Shown: positions 47,244-59,361 of the stretch, piece by piece | Layout: every line of letters starts with the position of its first letter | Position numbering within the stretch: position 1 is the first letter of the stretch | NCBI GenBank assembly: GCA_943370595.1 | Contig: CALRRO020000001.1 | Location: forward strand, 124,001 to 188,000 | Direction of reading: 5' to 3' | DNA: 64,000 nucleotides | Source: Piscinibacter sp943370595 | GTDB taxonomy: Bacteria; Pseudomonadota; Gammaproteobacteria; Burkholderiales; Burkholderiaceae_C | Notes under the pieces: model-generated | The model's input: the letters and a program-made list of their open reading frames with translations, nothing else | Told to the model about the DNA's origin: nothing | Databases searched by the model: none | Translations under genes and position numbers: made by a program

Positions 47244-48545
47244 TCAGGCCGGGCGCGCGGCCGCACGGCCGCGCGCGACATCCAGCGGCCACAGCAACAG
47301 CAGGCCGCCGACGAAGAAGACGGCAGTGCTGAGGATGGCTAGACGGTGGTTGCCGTCGGTCCACCAGGTCACGAGCCCATAGGTGACCGGCCCGACGATG
47401 GCCGACAGGCGCGTCGCGAAGGTCCACAGGCCGAAGAACTCGGCCCGTTGGGCGGCGGGCGCAAAGCTGCCGACCATCGCACGGCCGGCCGACTGGCTGG
47501 AGCCCATGCACAGCCCGGCCACGACGGCAGCCGCCCAGAACAAGCCTGGCCCGGTGGCCAGCCAGGCCATCAGCGTCATCACGATCCAGCCCGCCAGCGT
47601 CAAGGTCAGCGCGGGCTTGTGGCCGATGCGGTCCTGCCAGTAGCCGAACGCGAAGGCGCCTAGGGTGGCGGCGATGTTGACCAGGAACACCAGCATCATC
47701 GTCTGCGCCTGCTTGAAGCCCAGCACCTGCTCCGCGTAGACCGCCGCGAGCGCGATGACCACCGAGATGCCGGCCTGGTAGCAGGCCCCGCTGGCCAGCA
47801 GCCAACTGAAGTCGCGCAGCTCGCGCGCGCGGCGCGCGGTGGCTGCCAGCTGGCGCAATGCCTCCGCCAGCCCGCCACGCTGGTCCGGCACGGCGGCGCG
47901 CGGCGTGGCACGTTCGCGCAGCAGCAAGAAAGTCGCCAGCGACGCCGTGCCATACACGCCGGCGGTGATCAGCATCGTCACCGGCACGAACTCGGTGGCC
48001 GGCATGCCCCGCGCCTGCGCCCACAGCACGTAGGCCAGACACAAACCCAGACTGAGCATGCCGCCCAGGTAGCCGAAGCTCCAGCCCCAGCCCGATACCC
48101 GGCCGATGGCATCTTCGCGTGCCAGTTCGGGCAGGAAGGCGGCGGTCAGTGACTCGCCATAGGAATAGCAGACGTTGGAGATCACCATCGCGGCAACGGC
48201 CAGCCACAGGTCACCGCGTCCGACGCCGGACAGCGCCACGGTGGCGAGCACGCAGGCCGCCGTGCTCATCGCCAGCAGCCCCTTCTTGCGCGCATGCAGA
48301 TCGGCGTGGGCGCCGATCGCCGGCATCGTCAGCATGACGATCGCGCTGGACGCGGCAATGACCAGCGTCCAGGCCAGCGTCGCCCACGGTGCCCCTTCCG
48401 CGGCAACGCCGACGAAGTAGCTGTTGAAGACGGCCGTCAGGACGACGGTGGTGTAGCCGGAGTTGGCGAAGTCGTACATCGCCCAGCCGAACACTTCGCG
48501 CTTGCGCACGCCGTCGTTGAGCGCGTCCTGGGGAAAGAGGGCCAT
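47244..48545 (-). CDS. MFS transporter of the UMF1 (Atg22-like) type
   Basis: This 433-residue inner-membrane protein has about 12 hydrophobic segments. The N-terminal WAMYDFANSGYTTVVLTAVF is the hallmark of the UMF1 family. The A-loop HADLHARKKGLLA and the second-half QDRIGHKPALTL match MFS loops. The substrate is unknown. The stop codon directly abuts that of the convergent RTX gene (TGATCA). The ATG at 48545 is 20 bp from the end of tRNA-Leu(UAA), so it might be read through from the tRNA cluster. Confidence 0.9.
   Translation of the reverse strand: MALFPQDALNDGVRKREVFGWAMYDFANSGYTTVVLTAVFNSYFVGVAAEGAPWATLAWTLVIAASSAIVMLTMPAIGAHADLHARKKGLLAMSTAACVLATVALSGVGRGDLWLAVAAMVISNVCYSYGESLTAAFLPELAREDAIGRVSGWGWSFGYLGGMLSLGLCLAYVLWAQARGMPATEFVPVTMLITAGVYGTASLATFLLLRERATPRAAVPDQRGGLAEALRQLAATARRARELRDFSWLLASGACYQAGISVVIALAAVYAEQVLGFKQAQTMMLVFLVNIAATLGAFAFGYWQDRIGHKPALTLTLAGWIVMTLMAWLATGPGLFWAAAVVAGLCMGSSQSAGRAMVGSFAPAAQRAEFFGLWTFATRLSAIVGPVTYGLVTWWTDGNHRLAILSTAVFFVGGLLLLWPLDVARGRAAARPA
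47253..47276. other. GC-only 11-bp hairpin just after the RTX stop
   Basis: A perfect inverted repeat GCGCGCGGCCG/CGGCCGCGCGC with a 2-base loop lies 10 bases past the RTX stop, inside the last codons of the convergent MFS gene. It may act on the RTX mRNA 3' end. It could also be a by-product of Ala/Arg codons (GRAAARPA). Confidence 0.35.
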
Positions 48546-48565
48546 GCCGCCTCCACTGCCTCGCG

Positions 48566-48657
48566 TGGTGCCCGGGGCGGGCATCGAACCCGCAAGCCCT
48601 CTTTCGAGAGGCGGCGGATTTTAAGTCCGCTGTGTTTACCGATTTCACCACCCGGGC
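48566..48657 (-). tRNA. tRNA-Leu, anticodon TAA
   Basis: The acceptor stem GCCCGGG pairs with CCCGGGC, followed by A and an encoded CCA. The anticodon stem GCGGA/TCCGC encloses loop CTTAAAA, giving TAA. The long variable arm (CCTCT-CGAA-AGAGG) marks a class II tRNA. It is the last of the Gly-Cys-Leu cluster. Confidence 0.96.
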
Positions 48658-48703
48658 GGGGTGCGCGGGATTATGGGTGAGCGCTTCGCCGAGGACAGCA
48701 CAC

Positions 48704-48734
48704 AAAGAAAAGGGCCTCGCGCATGGCGAGGCCC
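48704..48734 (-). terminator. Terminator between tRNA-Cys and tRNA-Leu
   Basis: A perfect 9-bp stem GGGCCTCGC/GCGAGGCCC with a 5-base loop is followed on the minus strand by TTTTCTTT. It stands 11 bases after tRNA-Cys and 46 bases before tRNA-Leu. Confidence 0.75.
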
Positions 48735-48745
48735 GATGGAGAGTC

Positions 48746-48819
48746 TGGAGGCGCGGGCCGGAGTCGAACCGACCTACACGGATTTGCAATCCGGTGCATA
48801 ACCGCTTTGCTACCGCGCC
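48746..48819 (-). tRNA. tRNA-Cys, anticodon GCA
   Basis: A 74-base tRNA with acceptor stem GGCGCGG/CCGCGCC, anticodon loop TTGCAAA (GCA), T-loop GGTTCGACTCC and an encoded CCA. It sits between tRNA-Gly and tRNA-Leu. Confidence 0.96.
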
Positions 48820-48848
48820 ACTGAAACCTCAGTGCAATGCATTCTGAC

Positions 48849-48872
48849 AAAAAAGGGAAGCCTGGGCTTCCC
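48849..48872 (-). terminator. Terminator between tRNA-Gly and tRNA-Cys
   Basis: A perfect 8-bp stem GGGAAGCC/GGCTTCCC with a 2-base loop is followed on the minus strand by six T. It starts 10 bases after tRNA-Gly. Only 29 bases lie between its T-run and tRNA-Cys, so a separate tRNA-Cys promoter would have to overlap it. Confidence 0.8.
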
Positions 48873-48882
48873 TTTCATAACC

Positions 48883-48958
48883 TGGAGCGGGAGACGAGTC
48901 TCGAACTCGCGACCTCAACCTTGGCAAGGTTGCGCTCTACCAACTGAGCTACTCCCGC
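48883..48958 (-). tRNA. tRNA-Gly, anticodon GCC
   Basis: A 76-base tRNA with acceptor stem GCGGGAG/CTCCCGC, D-loop AGCTCAGTTGGTAGAGC, anticodon loop TTGCCAA (GCC), T-loop AGTTCGAGACT and an encoded CCA. It is first in the cluster; the order Gly(GCC)-Cys(GCA)-Leu(UAA) equals the E. coli glyW-cysT-leuZ operon. Confidence 0.97.
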
Positions 48959-48969
48959 GTGAGCCTCGC

Positions 48970-48999
48970 AGTATACACAAGAATCCGACCCGTTGGCAA
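48970..48999 (-). promoter_or_regulatory. Sigma-70 promoter of the tRNA cluster
   Basis: On the minus strand a -35 box TTGCCA (48994-48999) and a -10 box TATACT (48970-48975) are 18 bp apart, with the predicted start a few bases before tRNA-Gly. The -35 box falls in the loop of the lon terminator hairpin. Confidence 0.7.
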
Positions 49000-49008
49000 A
49001 CGGGTCGG
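48985..49008 (-). terminator. Hairpin terminator of lon
   Basis: A perfect 8-bp stem CCGACCCG/CGGGTCGG with an 8-base loop stands 7 bases after the lon stop, followed by ATTCTTGTGT, a weak T-rich tract. It probably ends the lon transcript before the tRNA cluster. Confidence 0.65.
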
Positions 49009-49015
49009 ATGATTC

Positions 49016-51430
<2,415 letters not shown>

Positions 51431-51532
51431 TGGAAACCTCTCTTTCTCAGGCCGATCTGAGGCCCGAGCGGTCAATTGCAAGGAGCCGCATACGACTCAC
51501 GGTGCGGCAGCGCACCGGAAAGTCCGGAAACG

Positions 51533-52801
<1,269 letters not shown>

Positions 52802-52870
52802 GGGTGGGTTGCCTGGGTAGGTGGCGCTGGGTCAATGATAGTTGAAAAGCCGACCCGCCCCACCCTGTGG

Positions 52871-52892
52871 AAAAGGCCCCAAATCGGGCCTT
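52871..52892 (-). terminator. Weak hairpin between clpP and clpX
   Basis: A 7-bp stem AAGGCCC/GGGCCTT with a 6-base loop is followed by only two more T on the minus strand. It may be a partial terminator that reduces clpX output relative to clpP. Confidence 0.45.
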
Positions 52893-52920
52893 CTCCGCGG
52901 CTTCCGCCCGAGGGCAAGGC

Positions 52921-53529
52921 TCAGGGGCGCTTGCTGATGACCTGGTCGATCAACCCGTAGGCCTTGGCCTCTTCCGCATCGAGGAAGAAGTCACGCTCCA
53001 TGTCGGCCTGGATCTTCTCCAGCGCCTGGCCGGTGCGGTCGGCGTAGATCTGGTTCAGCCGGCCGCGCGTCTTGAGGATCTCGCGGGCGTGAATCTCGAT
53101 GTCGGTGGCCTGGCCCTGGGCGCCGCCCGAGGGCTGGTGGATCATCACGCGCGAGTTCGGCAGCGCCACGCGCTTGCCCTTGGCGCCGGCCATCAGCAGG
53201 AACGAGCCCATGCTGGCGGCCATGCCCAGGCACATGGTCGACACATCCGGCTTGACGAACTGCATCGTGTCGTAGATCGACATGCCGGCGCTGACCGAGC
53301 CACCGGGCGAGTTGATGTACAGGTAGATGTCCTTGTCCGGGTTCTCGCTCTCCAGGAACAGCATCTGCGCCACCACCAGGTTGGCCGACTGGTCGTTGAC
53401 CGGGCCGACCAGGAAGATGATGCGCTCGCGCAGCAGACGACTGTAGATGTCGTACGCCCGCTCGCCGCGGCCGGAGGTTTCGATGACCATGGGCACCATG
53501 CCCAGGCCAGTGGTGTCGAGCGCGCTCAT
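52921..53529 (-). CDS. clpP: ClpP, protease subunit of ClpXP
   Basis: ClpP is a barrel-shaped serine protease. The 202-residue protein has the catalytic triad Ser106 (GMAASMGSF), His131 (VMIHQPSGG) and Asp180 (MERDFFL). The sequence IINSPGG-like YINSPGGSVSAG forms the substrate groove. It stands between tig and clpX in the standard order, 41 bp after tig. Confidence 0.98.
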   Translation of the reverse strand: MSALDTTGLGMVPMVIETSGRGERAYDIYSRLLRERIIFLVGPVNDQSANLVVAQMLFLESENPDKDIYLYINSPGGSVSAGMSIYDTMQFVKPDVSTMCLGMAASMGSFLLMAGAKGKRVALPNSRVMIHQPSGGAQGQATDIEIHAREILKTRGRLNQIYADRTGQALEKIQADMERDFFLDAEEAKAYGLIDQVISKRP

Positions 53530-53570
53530 GCTGTTCCTTGGATTGCCGTTTGCCGGAGTATGGCGCGAAC

Positions 53571-54878
53571 TCAGCCGACCATCAGTTCGTCGAACGGAAC
53601 GGCCTTGTCGGTGACCTTGGCCCTGGCCAGCACGAACTCGGCGACGTTGTTCTCAATCACCACCGCCTCGACCTCGGCCATGCGCTGGCGGTCTCCCAGG
53701 TACCAGCGCACCACCTCGGCCGGGCGCTCGTAGCTCTGCGCCATTTCCTCGATGTGGGCCTGCAGTTGCTCTGGCTTGGCCTGCAGGTTGTTGGCACGCA
53801 CCAGTTCGCCGACGACGAGGCCCAGGCGCACGCGGCGTTCGGCCTGCGGCTCGAAGATCTCGGCCGGGATCGGCGCGTTGTCGGCGTCCTTGATGCCGCG
53901 CTTCTTCAGGTCGGCGCGGGCGGCTTCGGTCATGCGCTCGACTTCGCCGGCGACCAGCGCCTTGGGCACGTCGAGATCGGCGACCTTGACCAGCGCGTCC
54001 ATCACGCTGGCCTTGTTGCGCGACAGCACGCGGAACTTGACCTCGCGTTCGAGGTTCTTCTTGATGTCGGCGCGCAGCGCGTCGACCGTGCCGTCCTTGA
54101 TGCCCAGCGACTTGGCCAGCGCCTCGTTGACTTCGGGCAGGTGCTGCGCCTCGATCTTCTTCACGGTGACCAGGAAGTCGGCTTCCTTGCCGGCGACGTC
54201 CTTGCCGTGGTAGTCGGCCGGGAACTGCAGCGGGAAGGTCTTGCTCTCGCCAGCCTTCATGCCGCGCACGGCCTGGTCGAACTGCTCGAGCATCTGGCCT
54301 TCGCCGATGATGAACTGGAAGGCTTCGGCCTTGCCGCCCTCGAAGGGCACGCCGTCGATCTTGCCTTCGAAGTCGATCGTGACGCGGTCGCTCTCGGCCG
54401 CGCCTTCGGCGGCGGCACGCTGCTGGAAGGTGCGGCGCTGCTTGCGCAGGATGTCCAGGGTCTTGTCGATCGCGGCCTCGGTCACCTCGGTCGACACACG
54501 CTCCACCTCGGCGCCGGCCAGGTCACCGATCTTGACCTCGGGATAGACCTCGAAGGTGGCGTCGAAGGACACCTGGCCATCGGCGGTGCCGTCCTTCTCG
54601 GTGATGCGCGGCGCGCCGGCCACGCGCAGCTTGGCCTCGTTGACGGCCTCGTTGAACTTCTCGCCGACCTTGTCGTTCATCACCTCGTAGTGCACCGAGT
54701 ATCCGTAGCGCTGGGCGACCACGCTCATCGGCACCTTGCCCGGGCGGAAGCCGTCGGCCTTGACGGTGCGGGCCAGTCGCTTCAGGCGCGACTCGACCTC
54801 CGACTTGATGGTGTCGGTGGGCAGCGTCAGCGTGATGCGGCGCTCGAGCTTCTCGAGGGTTTCGACTTGAACGGACAT
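53571..54878 (-). CDS. tig: Trigger factor
   Basis: Trigger factor is the ribosome-bound chaperone that meets nascent chains. The 435-residue protein has the ribosome-binding domain with the GFRPGKVP signature near residues 44-51. The FKBP-type peptidyl-prolyl isomerase domain (SDRVTIDFEGKIDGVPFEGG, GMKAGESKTFPLQFP) and the C-terminal helical chaperone domain follow. Its ATG is only 29 bases after the tRNA-Leu(UAG) 3' end, with no terminator between, so the tRNA and tig probably share a transcript. Confidence 0.98.
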   Translation of the reverse strand: MSVQVETLEKLERRITLTLPTDTIKSEVESRLKRLARTVKADGFRPGKVPMSVVAQRYGYSVHYEVMNDKVGEKFNEAVNEAKLRVAGAPRITEKDGTADGQVSFDATFEVYPEVKIGDLAGAEVERVSTEVTEAAIDKTLDILRKQRRTFQQRAAAEGAAESDRVTIDFEGKIDGVPFEGGKAEAFQFIIGEGQMLEQFDQAVRGMKAGESKTFPLQFPADYHGKDVAGKEADFLVTVKKIEAQHLPEVNEALAKSLGIKDGTVDALRADIKKNLEREVKFRVLSRNKASVMDALVKVADLDVPKALVAGEVERMTEAARADLKKRGIKDADNAPIPAEIFEPQAERRVRLGLVVGELVRANNLQAKPEQLQAHIEEMAQSYERPAEVVRWYLGDRQRMAEVEAVVIENNVAEFVLARAKVTDKAVPFDELMVG

Positions 54879-54907
54879 GGTGATCTCGGGCTGGAGGGTT
54901 GAATGTC

Positions 54908-54994
54908 TGGTGCGCGGGGGGGGACTCGAACCCCCACACCATCGCTGGCGTCAGGACCTAAACCTGGTGCGTCTACCAATTTCGCCACCCGCGC
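54908..54994 (-). tRNA. tRNA-Leu, anticodon TAG
   Basis: An 87-base class II tRNA with acceptor stem GCGCGGG/CCCGCGC, anticodon loop TTTAGGT (TAG), T-loop GGTTCGAGTCC and encoded CCA. An unusual run of eight C in the T-arm/acceptor part (GTCCCCCCCCGC) comes from the stems meeting. It stands directly before tig. Confidence 0.95.
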
Positions 54995-55027
54995 ATGGGG
55001 GACGGCCTCGACGGCAAACCCGGTATT

Positions 55028-58000
55028 TTAGCGGGATGCGGCGAGGCGCTCCTCGCGCGCCGGTTTGACGCGGAACCAGGCCGCGTACATCGCCGGCAAC
55101 GCCAGCAAGGTCAGCGCGGTGGCGACGACCAGCCCGCCCATGATCGCCACCGCCATCGGCCCCCAGAACACGCTGCGCGACAAGGGAATCATCGCCAGCA
55201 CCGCCGCCGCTGCCGTCAGGATGATCGGCCGGAAGCGCCGCACCGCGGCCTCGACGATCGCATCCCACGCGGCCACGCCGCGTTGGCGGTCGTGTTCGAT
55301 CTGGTCGATCAGGATGACGGAGTTGCGCATGATCATGCCCATCAGCGCGATCACGCCCAGCAGCGCGACGAAGCCGAACGGCCGGTCGAGCAACAGCAGC
55401 GCACCGGCCACCCCGGCGATGCCCATCGGGCCGGTCAGGAACACCAGCACCGAGCGGCTGAAGCTGTGCAGCTGCAGCATCAGCAGGGTGAACATGATGA
55501 ACAGCATCAAGGGCGCGCCGGCGGCGATCGAGCCCTGCCCCTTGCTGCTCTCCTCCACCGCGCCGGCCACCTCGATGCGGTAGCCGGGCAGCATCTTCTC
55601 GCGGATGGGCTTGAACAGCGGGTCGAGCTGCGCCGACACGGTCGCGCCCTGCAGGCCGTCGACGATGTCGCCCTGCACCGTGGCCGCGTAGTCGCGGCCC
55701 TCGCGCCACAGCACGCCCGGCTCCCAGGTGAACGAGGCCTTGGCGATCTGCGACAGCGGAATGCTGCGGCCGCTGCTGGTGGGCACGTAGCCGCTGGCCA
55801 GGTCGGTCAGCGTGTCGCGCTCGTCCAGCGGCTGGCGCAGCACGATGTCGATCAGCTTGTCGCCCTCGCGGTACTGGCCGATGGTCGAGCCGCTGTTGAA
55901 GGTGCGCGCCGCCTGGGCGATGGCCTGGCTGGTGACGCCGAGCGCGCGGGCCTTGTCCTGGTCGACCTCCAGGCGCAGCACCTTGACCGACTCGTTCCAG
56001 TTGTCGTTGATGCCGCGCATGTTCGGGTTGCCGCGCATGATCGCCTTGACCTCGTCGGCGTAGGTGCGCACCTTGGCCGGGTCGGGCCCGACGACGCGGA
56101 ACTGCACCGGGTACGGCACCGGCGGCCCGTTGGGCAGCAGCTTGGCGCGCCCGCGCGCCTCCGGGAATTCGGTGGCCAGGATCTCCGGCAGCGCCTTGCG
56201 CAGCCGCTCGCGGGCCGGCAGGTCCTTGGGCAGCACGATCAGCTGGCTGACGTTGCTCTGCGGGAAGATCTGGTCGAGCACCAGCGCGAAGCGCTCGGCG
56301 CCGCTGCCGACCCAGGTGGTGACGTGGTCGACGCCCTCGAGCTTCATGATGCGCGCCTCGACGCGCTTGGTGACCTCTTCGTTGGCAGCGTACGAGGTGC
56401 CCTCCGGGTACCAGAGGTCGACCAGCAGCTCGAGCCGGCTGGAGTCCGGAAAGAACTGGTTCTGCACCTTGCCCATGCCCATCAGGCCGAGCACCAGCGT
56501 GGCGATGGTCAGGCCAATGGTGATCCAGCGGTGCTTGACGCACCAGTTCACCAGCGCACGGAAGCGGGTGTAGAACGGCGTGTCGAACAGTTCGTGCGGC
56601 TCGCCGGCGACGTTGCCGTTGTGCTTGTGCTGCAGGATCAGCGTACCGAGGTAAGGCACGAAGTAGACCGAGACCAGCCAGGAGATCAGCAGCGCCGCCG
56701 CCGTGACGGCGAAGATCGCGAAGGTGTACTCGCCGACCGTCGACTTCGCCATGCCGATCGGCAGGAAGCCCACCGCGGTGATCAGCGTACCGGTGAGCAT
56801 CGGCATCGCCGTCGCCTCGTAGGCGAAGGTCGCGGCGCGCACCTTGTCGTAGCCCTCCTCGAGCTTGCGCACCATCATCTCGACCGCGATGATCGCGTCG
56901 TCGACCAGCAGGCCCAGCGCGATGATCAGCGAGCCGAGCGAGATCTTGTGCAGCCCCACGCCCCAGTAGTACATGGTGACGAAGGTGATGGCCAGCACCA
57001 GCGGGATGGTGATACCCACCACCAGACCCGGCCGCCAGTCGATGCGGAAGGGTTTGAAGTGCAGGCCCAGGCTGATGAAGCTGACCGCCAGCACGATCAC
57101 CACCGCCTCGATCAGCACCTTGACGAACTCGTTGACCGAGCGAGACACCACGGTCGCCTGGTCCTGGAACTGGTGCAGCTCGATGCCAACCGGCAACTCG
57201 CTGCGGACCCCTTCGGCGGCCCCGCGCAGCGCCTTGCCCAGCTCGATGATGTCACCGCCCTTGGCCATCGAGATGCCCAGCGCGATCACCTCGCGGCCCT
57301 GATGGCGTACCTTGACCTGCGGCGGGTCGACGTAGGCGCGGCGGATCTCGGCGATGTCGCCGAGCTTGAAGCTGGCCCCGTTGGCGCGGATCGGGAAGAC
57401 CTTCAGCGCCTCGATAGTGTTGAACTGGCCGGCGACGCGCACCTGCACGTAGTCGGTCGGCGCGTTGACGGTGCCGGCCGACTCGACCGCGTTCTGCTGG
57501 CCGATCTGCGCCAGCACGGTGTTGAAGTCCAGCCCCAGCTGCGCGAGCCGCTTCTGCGGGATCTCGATGAAGACCTTCTCGTCCTGGGCGCCGAAGATCT
57601 GCACCTTGTTGACGTCCTTGACCTTCAGCAGCCGCTGGCGCACGAAGTCGGCCTGGTCCTTCAGCTCCTGGTAGGTGAAGCCGTCGGCCGAGAGCGCGTA
57701 GATGGAGCCGTAGACGTCGCCGAACTCGTCATTGAAGAACGGGCCGACCACGCCGGCGGGCAGCGTGCCGCGCATGTCGCCGATCTTCTTGCGCACCGTG
57801 TACCAGATCTGCGCCATCTCGCGCGGCGGCGAGTTGTCCTTCACCTGGAAGATGATCAGCGCCTCGCCGGGCTTGGAGTAGCTGCGGATCTTGTCGGAGT
57901 ACGGCACCTCCTGCAGCGTGCGCTCGAGCTTGTCGGTGACCTGGTCGGCCACCTGCTGCGCGGTGGCGCCGGGCCAGAAGACGCGGATCGCCATCGCACG

Positions 58001-58168
58001 GAAGGTGAACGGCGGATCCTCGTCCTGCCCGAGCTGGAAGTAGGCCGCGAAGCCGAGCAGCAGCAGCACCACCAGCAGGTAGCGTGTCAGCGCCGGGTGG
58101 TCGAGCGCCCAGCGCGAGATGTTGAAGCCGCCCGCGCCCGGCGGCGTGTCCACGTGCGGGGCGCTCAC
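55028..58168 (-). CDS. RND efflux pump inner-membrane permease
   Basis: This proton-driven exporter belongs to the AcrB superfamily. The 1046-residue protein has the RND layout: a first membrane segment (about residues 29-46), a large periplasmic loop, a membrane bundle with GLLVDDAIIAVEMM, a second loop, and a second bundle. The sequence (DEDPPFTFRAMAIRVFWPGA, TYVQVR-like loops) resembles the TriC-type subgroup, from memory. The start is a GTG at 58168 overlapping the adaptor stop (GTGA); the long open frame upstream is a shadow. No TolC-like outer-membrane factor is adjacent. Confidence 0.93.
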   Translation of the reverse strand: MSAPHVDTPPGAGGFNISRWALDHPALTRYLLVVLLLLGFAAYFQLGQDEDPPFTFRAMAIRVFWPGATAQQVADQVTDKLERTLQEVPYSDKIRSYSKPGEALIIFQVKDNSPPREMAQIWYTVRKKIGDMRGTLPAGVVGPFFNDEFGDVYGSIYALSADGFTYQELKDQADFVRQRLLKVKDVNKVQIFGAQDEKVFIEIPQKRLAQLGLDFNTVLAQIGQQNAVESAGTVNAPTDYVQVRVAGQFNTIEALKVFPIRANGASFKLGDIAEIRRAYVDPPQVKVRHQGREVIALGISMAKGGDIIELGKALRGAAEGVRSELPVGIELHQFQDQATVVSRSVNEFVKVLIEAVVIVLAVSFISLGLHFKPFRIDWRPGLVVGITIPLVLAITFVTMYYWGVGLHKISLGSLIIALGLLVDDAIIAVEMMVRKLEEGYDKVRAATFAYEATAMPMLTGTLITAVGFLPIGMAKSTVGEYTFAIFAVTAAALLISWLVSVYFVPYLGTLILQHKHNGNVAGEPHELFDTPFYTRFRALVNWCVKHRWITIGLTIATLVLGLMGMGKVQNQFFPDSSRLELLVDLWYPEGTSYAANEEVTKRVEARIMKLEGVDHVTTWVGSGAERFALVLDQIFPQSNVSQLIVLPKDLPARERLRKALPEILATEFPEARGRAKLLPNGPPVPYPVQFRVVGPDPAKVRTYADEVKAIMRGNPNMRGINDNWNESVKVLRLEVDQDKARALGVTSQAIAQAARTFNSGSTIGQYREGDKLIDIVLRQPLDERDTLTDLASGYVPTSSGRSIPLSQIAKASFTWEPGVLWREGRDYAATVQGDIVDGLQGATVSAQLDPLFKPIREKMLPGYRIEVAGAVEESSKGQGSIAAGAPLMLFIMFTLLMLQLHSFSRSVLVFLTGPMGIAGVAGALLLLDRPFGFVALLGVIALMGMIMRNSVILIDQIEHDRQRGVAAWDAIVEAAVRRFRPIILTAAAAVLAMIPLSRSVFWGPMAVAIMGGLVVATALTLLALPAMYAAWFRVKPAREERLAASR

Positions 58169-59295
58169 TTGACGGTCACCGCTGTGGCGCTGGCGGCAGC
58201 GGCCGAAGCCGAGGGCGCACCAGGCTCGGTGTAGAACTTCACCGTCTGCCCCGGGTTCAGCACGTGAACGCCGGCGGTGACCACCACCTGCCCGGCCTGC
58301 AGGCCGCCGGCGATGACGGCGTCGTTGCCGTCGGCGCCCGCCACCTGCACGGCTTGCGGCTTCACCGTCATCGTGGCGCGGTCGACGATCCAGACCACGC
58401 TCTTGCCCTGCTCCTCCTTCAGCGCCGACAGCGGCAGCTTGGTCACGCCGGCGGTCTGCGGCAGTTCGACCAGCACCGTGGCCGTCTGGCCGAGCTTCAC
58501 CGCGGCGTTGCCGACATCGGCCTTCACGAGGAAGGTGCGCGTGACCGGGTCGGCCGCGGCAGAGATCTCGCGGATCGTCGCCGGCAGGGTCTGCTCGTCG
58601 CTCCCCCACAGGCGCACCTTGAAGCGGCCGGGCATGGCCGACAGTTGCTTGATCAGCACGACCTTGTCTTCCGGCACCGCGAATACCACGTCGCGCGGGC
58701 CGTCGTGGGCCAGGCGAACCACCGGCGCGCCGGAAGCGACCACGGTGCCCGGCTCGGCCTCGACCGCGGTGATCACGCCCTTGGCGTCGGCCACCAGCAC
58801 CGCGTAGGTGGCCTGGTTGCCTTGCACGTTGCTCTGCGCGCGGGCCTGCTCCATCTGGGCCTGCGCCGCCTTCAGCGCCGTCTCGCGCCGCTCCAGTTCG
58901 GCCGAGCTGATGAAGCCCTGATCGCGCAGTTCCTTGAAGCGCTTGAAGTCGGCCGCCGCCTGGTCGAGATTCACCTGGGCAGCAGACAGCGCCGCCTTGG
59001 CCGCCTCCTGGCCGAGCTTCAGGTCCTGTGGGTCGAGCTGGGCGAGCACTTGGCCCGCCTTGACGCTGTCACCGAGGTCGGCCTCGCGGCGGACGATCTT
59101 GCCGCCGACGCGAAAGCCCAGGCGCGACTCGGTGCGCGCGCGCACCTCTCCGGCGTACTCATGGACTCCGCCGGCGGTTTGCGGCGCCACGGTGACGGTG
59201 CGCACCGCACGGACCGGGGGCGGCGCCGGCTCGGGCTTGGAGCAGGCGGTCAGCACGACGAGGCTGGCAAGCGCGAGGGCGTACGGCGGCTTCAT
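58165..59295 (-). CDS. RND efflux periplasmic adaptor (membrane fusion protein)
   Basis: The adaptor bridges the RND permease to an outer-membrane channel. The 376-residue protein has a lipoprotein signal with Cys18 (VVLTACSK). The barrel-sandwich/lipoyl half-motifs (GFRVGGKIVRREADLGDSVKAG, AVLVADAKGVITAVEAEPG) flank a helical hairpin (about residues 85-155), and a beta-barrel domain follows. The ATG at 59295 follows a 170-bp divergent gap with hpnC that holds a TetR-like palindrome. Confidence 0.94.
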   Translation of the reverse strand: MKPPYALALASLVVLTACSKPEPAPPPVRAVRTVTVAPQTAGGVHEYAGEVRARTESRLGFRVGGKIVRREADLGDSVKAGQVLAQLDPQDLKLGQEAAKAALSAAQVNLDQAAADFKRFKELRDQGFISSAELERRETALKAAQAQMEQARAQSNVQGNQATYAVLVADAKGVITAVEAEPGTVVASGAPVVRLAHDGPRDVVFAVPEDKVVLIKQLSAMPGRFKVRLWGSDEQTLPATIREISAAADPVTRTFLVKADVGNAAVKLGQTATVLVELPQTAGVTKLPLSALKEEQGKSVVWIVDRATMTVKPQAVQVAGADGNDAVIAGGLQAGQVVVTAGVHVLNPGQTVKFYTEPGAPSASAAAASATAVTVK

Positions 59296-59361
59296 TCGGT
59301 TCCTTGCGGTGGTGGCGGAGCGTGCTTGGCGCAGCCCGGAGTTCGACGCCAGATCTAAATG

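Noticed and set aside
48566..48958. tRNA cluster as an integration site for a mobile element
   Set aside because: All three tRNAs are complete, no repeat of a tRNA 3' end is visible nearby, and no integrase is present in the window.
54995..58234. A 1079-codon open frame antisense to the RND permease
   Set aside because: The RND permease on the other strand is unmistakable. The antisense product is His/Gln/Arg/Asp-rich, as expected of mirrored GC-rich codons.
58169..58609. Longer N-terminus for the RND permease
   Set aside because: The extra frame lies wholly within the adaptor gene; the GTG at 58168 overlaps the adaptor stop and leads directly into the conserved first membrane segment.
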